From assembly GCA_903909375.1 (NCBI GenBank), contig CAIVVM010000046.1:1-43330 (forward strand): a stretch of 43,330 bases of DNA, read 5' to 3'. Under the pieces are notes generated by a model. That model did not search any database, was not told the DNA's origin, and saw only the letters and a list, made by a program, of their open reading frames with translations. The stretch comes from an uncultured Alphaproteobacteria bacterium (GTDB taxonomy: Bacteria > Pseudomonadota > Alphaproteobacteria > Caulobacterales > Caulobacteraceae). Every line of letters starts with the position of its first letter. Position 1 is the first letter of the stretch. Positions 41,944 through 43,330 of this stretch are shown here, in pieces. The position numbers were made by a program, and so were the translations under genes.

Positions 41944-42912
41944 ATGCGCGCCATACGATTTGAAACCACCGGCGGCCCCGACGTTCTGCAGGCCGTCGAG
42001 ATCGAGACGCCGACCCCGGGGCCAGGCCAGATCCTGGTCCGGCATCAAGCCATAGGCATCAACTTCATCGAGACCTATCAACGCACGGGGCTCTATCCGG
42101 TGAAACTCCCCGCCATTCCCGGCGGCGAGGCGGCCGGCGTGGTCGAGGCCCTGGGTGAGGGCGTTACGCGCTTCAAGGTTGGCGACCGCGTCGGCACCAC
42201 CAACGCCGGCGGGGCCTATGCCGAAGCCAGCCTGGTTCGGGCCGACAGAGCTGTGGCGATCCCCGACGGTATCTCGATGGAGGTCGCTGCCGCAGTGCTG
42301 CTGAAGGGCATGACCACCGAGGCGTTCGTCCGGCGCACCTACCCGGTCAAAGCCGGCGAGACGGTGCTGGTGCACGCGGCTGTCGGTGGCGTCGGCCAGA
42401 TCATGACCCAATGGCTGAAGGCGATCGGGGCGACGGTGATCGCCACCGTGGGGTCCGAGGCCAAGGCCGAGAAGGCCCGGGCGCTGGGCGCCGACCATGT
42501 GATCCTCTACCGCGAGCAGGATGTCGCCGCAGAGGTGAGGCGGATCACCAACGGGGCGGGCGTGCCGGTGGCCTATGACTCGGTCGGCAAGGACACTTTT
42601 GAGGGCACACTGGCCAGCCTGGCGCGGCGGGGTCTGTTTGTCAGCTTTGGCAACGCTTCAGGCCCTGTGCCGCCGTTTGCACCGGCGCGACTGGCCGGCG
42701 GTGGCTCGCTCTATCTGACCCGGCCGACCCTGGTCGACTACATCGCCACCGTCGAGGAACTCGACGAGAGCGCCGGGTTGGTGTTCGACATGGTAGCTTC
42801 CGACAAGATCGAAATAGAGATCGGCCAGACCTTTGCGCTGGGTGACGCGCGGAAGGCCCACGAGGCGCTCGAGAGCCGGGCGACCGTTGGTGCGAGCTTG
42901 CTGATTCCGTGA
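41944..42912 (+). CDS. NADPH:quinone oxidoreductase, zeta-crystallin type
   Basis: A 322-residue member of the medium-chain dehydrogenase family without zinc. The N-terminal MRAIRFETTGGPDVLQ and PGGEAAGVVEALGEGV are quinone reductase marks, followed by the NADPH loop HAAVGGVGQIMTQWLKAIG and VIATVGSEAKAEKARALGAD. No zinc cysteines are seen. It probably reduces quinones by one-electron transfer with NADPH; real substrate unknown. It ends 22 bases before the extended parS palindrome. ATG at 41944. Confidence 0.92.
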   Translation: MRAIRFETTGGPDVLQAVEIETPTPGPGQILVRHQAIGINFIETYQRTGLYPVKLPAIPGGEAAGVVEALGEGVTRFKVGDRVGTTNAGGAYAEASLVRADRAVAIPDGISMEVAAAVLLKGMTTEAFVRRTYPVKAGETVLVHAAVGGVGQIMTQWLKAIGATVIATVGSEAKAEKARALGADHVILYREQDVAAEVRRITNGAGVPVAYDSVGKDTFEGTLASLARRGLFVSFGNASGPVPPFAPARLAGGGSLYLTRPTLVDYIATVEELDESAGLVFDMVASDKIEIEIGQTFALGDARKAHEALESRATVGASLLIP

Positions 42913-42936
42913 GTGGGCGGCTGGCGCGGTCAGAGG

Positions 42937-42952
42937 TGTTTCACGTGAAACA
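42937..42952. promoter_or_regulatory. parS site 2 (perfect, with extended palindrome)
   Basis: TGTTTCACGTGAAACA again, here within a longer perfect palindrome of 22 bases (42934-42955). It lies just downstream of the quinone oxidoreductase gene, 6.3 kb from parB and 2.6 kb from site 1. Confidence 0.96.
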
Positions 42953-42976
42953 CCTGCCGGCGGGTAGGATTTAGCC

Positions 42977-43183
42977 GTACCGAGTCATGCCGCGTAGACC
43001 CGCTGGCAACCGGAGCGAGGAACCTGCCGGGTTGCTCTCGAGATGGTCGGTACTGCGGTCACACGCACCGGCCTCCGCGAGCGGTGCAAAACGAGATAAC
43101 CCGGAAGCTCCCGGCGCGCAGGGAGCCCGACAGATCCCCGCTGACTAACGCTTGTTTCGCCACAGAGGCGATTTGGGATCGCC
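42977..43183. other. Non-coding segment with several stable inverted repeats (structured RNA candidate)
   Basis: No gene with a ribosome-binding site is seen between the quinone oxidoreductase stop and the IS630 end. The segment shows several perfect stems: GTACCGA (42977-42983) with TCGGTAC (43047-43053), nested GCAACC (43006-43011) with GGTTGC (43030-43035), GCACCG (43065-43070) with CGGTGC (43082-43087), GCTCCC (43107-43112) with GGGAGC (43121-43126), and GGCGAT (43167-43172) with ATCGCC (43178-43183). That density suggests a folded RNA, of either strand. I compared it by memory with tmRNA, RNase P, 6S, SRP and common riboswitches and found no match. It may be cut by the IS. Confidence 0.45.
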
Positions 43184-43190
43184 TTGGTCC

Positions 43191-43330
43191 TAGAGCGTGA
43201 CCGGATCAAGTTGCAGCATATCCGGAGTTGACGAGGTAGTTGGCGCATTCGTCGGCTGAGAAGTGGTCGAGGAGTTTGCCGATGCGTCGCCAGGTGGCCT
43301 CGACGGTGCGCTCTGCGGCTTTGCGCAGAA
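43191..43330 (-). mobile_element. IS630-type insertion sequence, 3' end (inverted second copy)
   Basis: Minus-strand copy of the same element end as at 1-137, identical over 137 bases. The transposase C-terminus ends with a stop at 43206-43208 and runs off the window. The TA at 43191-43192 marks the element edge and probable target site. The two copies face each other with their 3' ends toward the window interior. Confidence 0.8.

Noticed and set aside
42977..43183. tmRNA, RNase P RNA, 6S RNA, SRP RNA or a cobalamin/glycine/SAM riboswitch
   Set aside because: None of the conserved core sequences of these RNAs could be found on either strand, so no name is given.
42985..43248. An open frame of 87 codons on the minus strand and the frame at 80-277 that share the start MRQLPRQLRICC
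   Set aside because: Both are frames read across the IS630 end in the wrong direction or frame. The likeness only reflects the repeated IS sequence.

Overview
The window looks like a 43.3-kb piece of an alphaproteobacterial chromosome, most probably from the family Caulobacteraceae (Caulobacter or Phenylobacterium type). The DNA is very GC rich. It carries family markers: a chvI-chvG-hprK-EIIA-HPr operon, an NtrZ-like protein, a CenR-like regulator, flmA/flmB-type pseudaminic acid genes, and the ordered block leuS-lptE-holA ... parB-parA-rsmG-mnmG-mnmE with parS sites. The placement is from protein recognition and gene order, not from a database search.

Layout. Positions 1-137 and 43191-43330 are identical, inverted 3' ends of one IS630-type insertion sequence, so the window is framed by two copies of the same mobile element. 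From 147 to 3598 (minus strand) lies the regulatory PTS and envelope-stress operon chvI > chvG > hprK > EIIA > HPr. A large unrecognised gene follows (3741-5453, plus), then pseC/pseB (flmB/flmA type, minus). From 7.7 to 15.6 kb is a mixed metabolic and envelope stretch: a pterin dehydratase, a HAD hydrolase, a VanZ/DUF3445 pair, a glycosyltransferase-like protein, an MFS symporter, a cytochrome c lipoprotein, and a four-gene set around a HupE/UreJ-type permease. A tRNA-Arg(CCG) and a heme-quinoprotein dehydrogenase follow. dnaK-dnaJ (17.8-20.9 kb) has a good heat-shock promoter. Then come ftsK, lolA, a predicted small RNA with its own near-perfect sigma-70 promoter, and xth. A tightly packed alternating-strand stretch holds cenR, an L,D-transpeptidase, yggS, thiE-like and ntrZ. 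leuS, lptE and holA lead to the chromosome partition and tRNA-modification block, with two perfect parS sites at 40299 and 42937.

How it works together. The right half is origin-proximal housekeeping: ParA/ParB act on the parS sites to segregate the origin, FtsK works at the other end of segregation, MnmE/MnmG modify tRNA, RsmG methylates 16S rRNA, and LolA/LptE serve the outer membrane. The left half couples nitrogen/carbon-type PTS signalling (HPr, EIIA, HprK) to the ChvG-ChvI envelope stress system.

The most interesting points outside ordinary gene content are: the small RNA candidate at 25426-25545; a palindromic GC-rich repeat family, one copy of which is translated in frame inside rsmG; an unidentified highly structured segment (42977-43183) next to a parS site and cut off by the IS; and eight convergent gene pairs whose stop codons overlap or nearly touch. 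No CRISPR array, prophage, defence island or recognisable new multi-gene system was seen.
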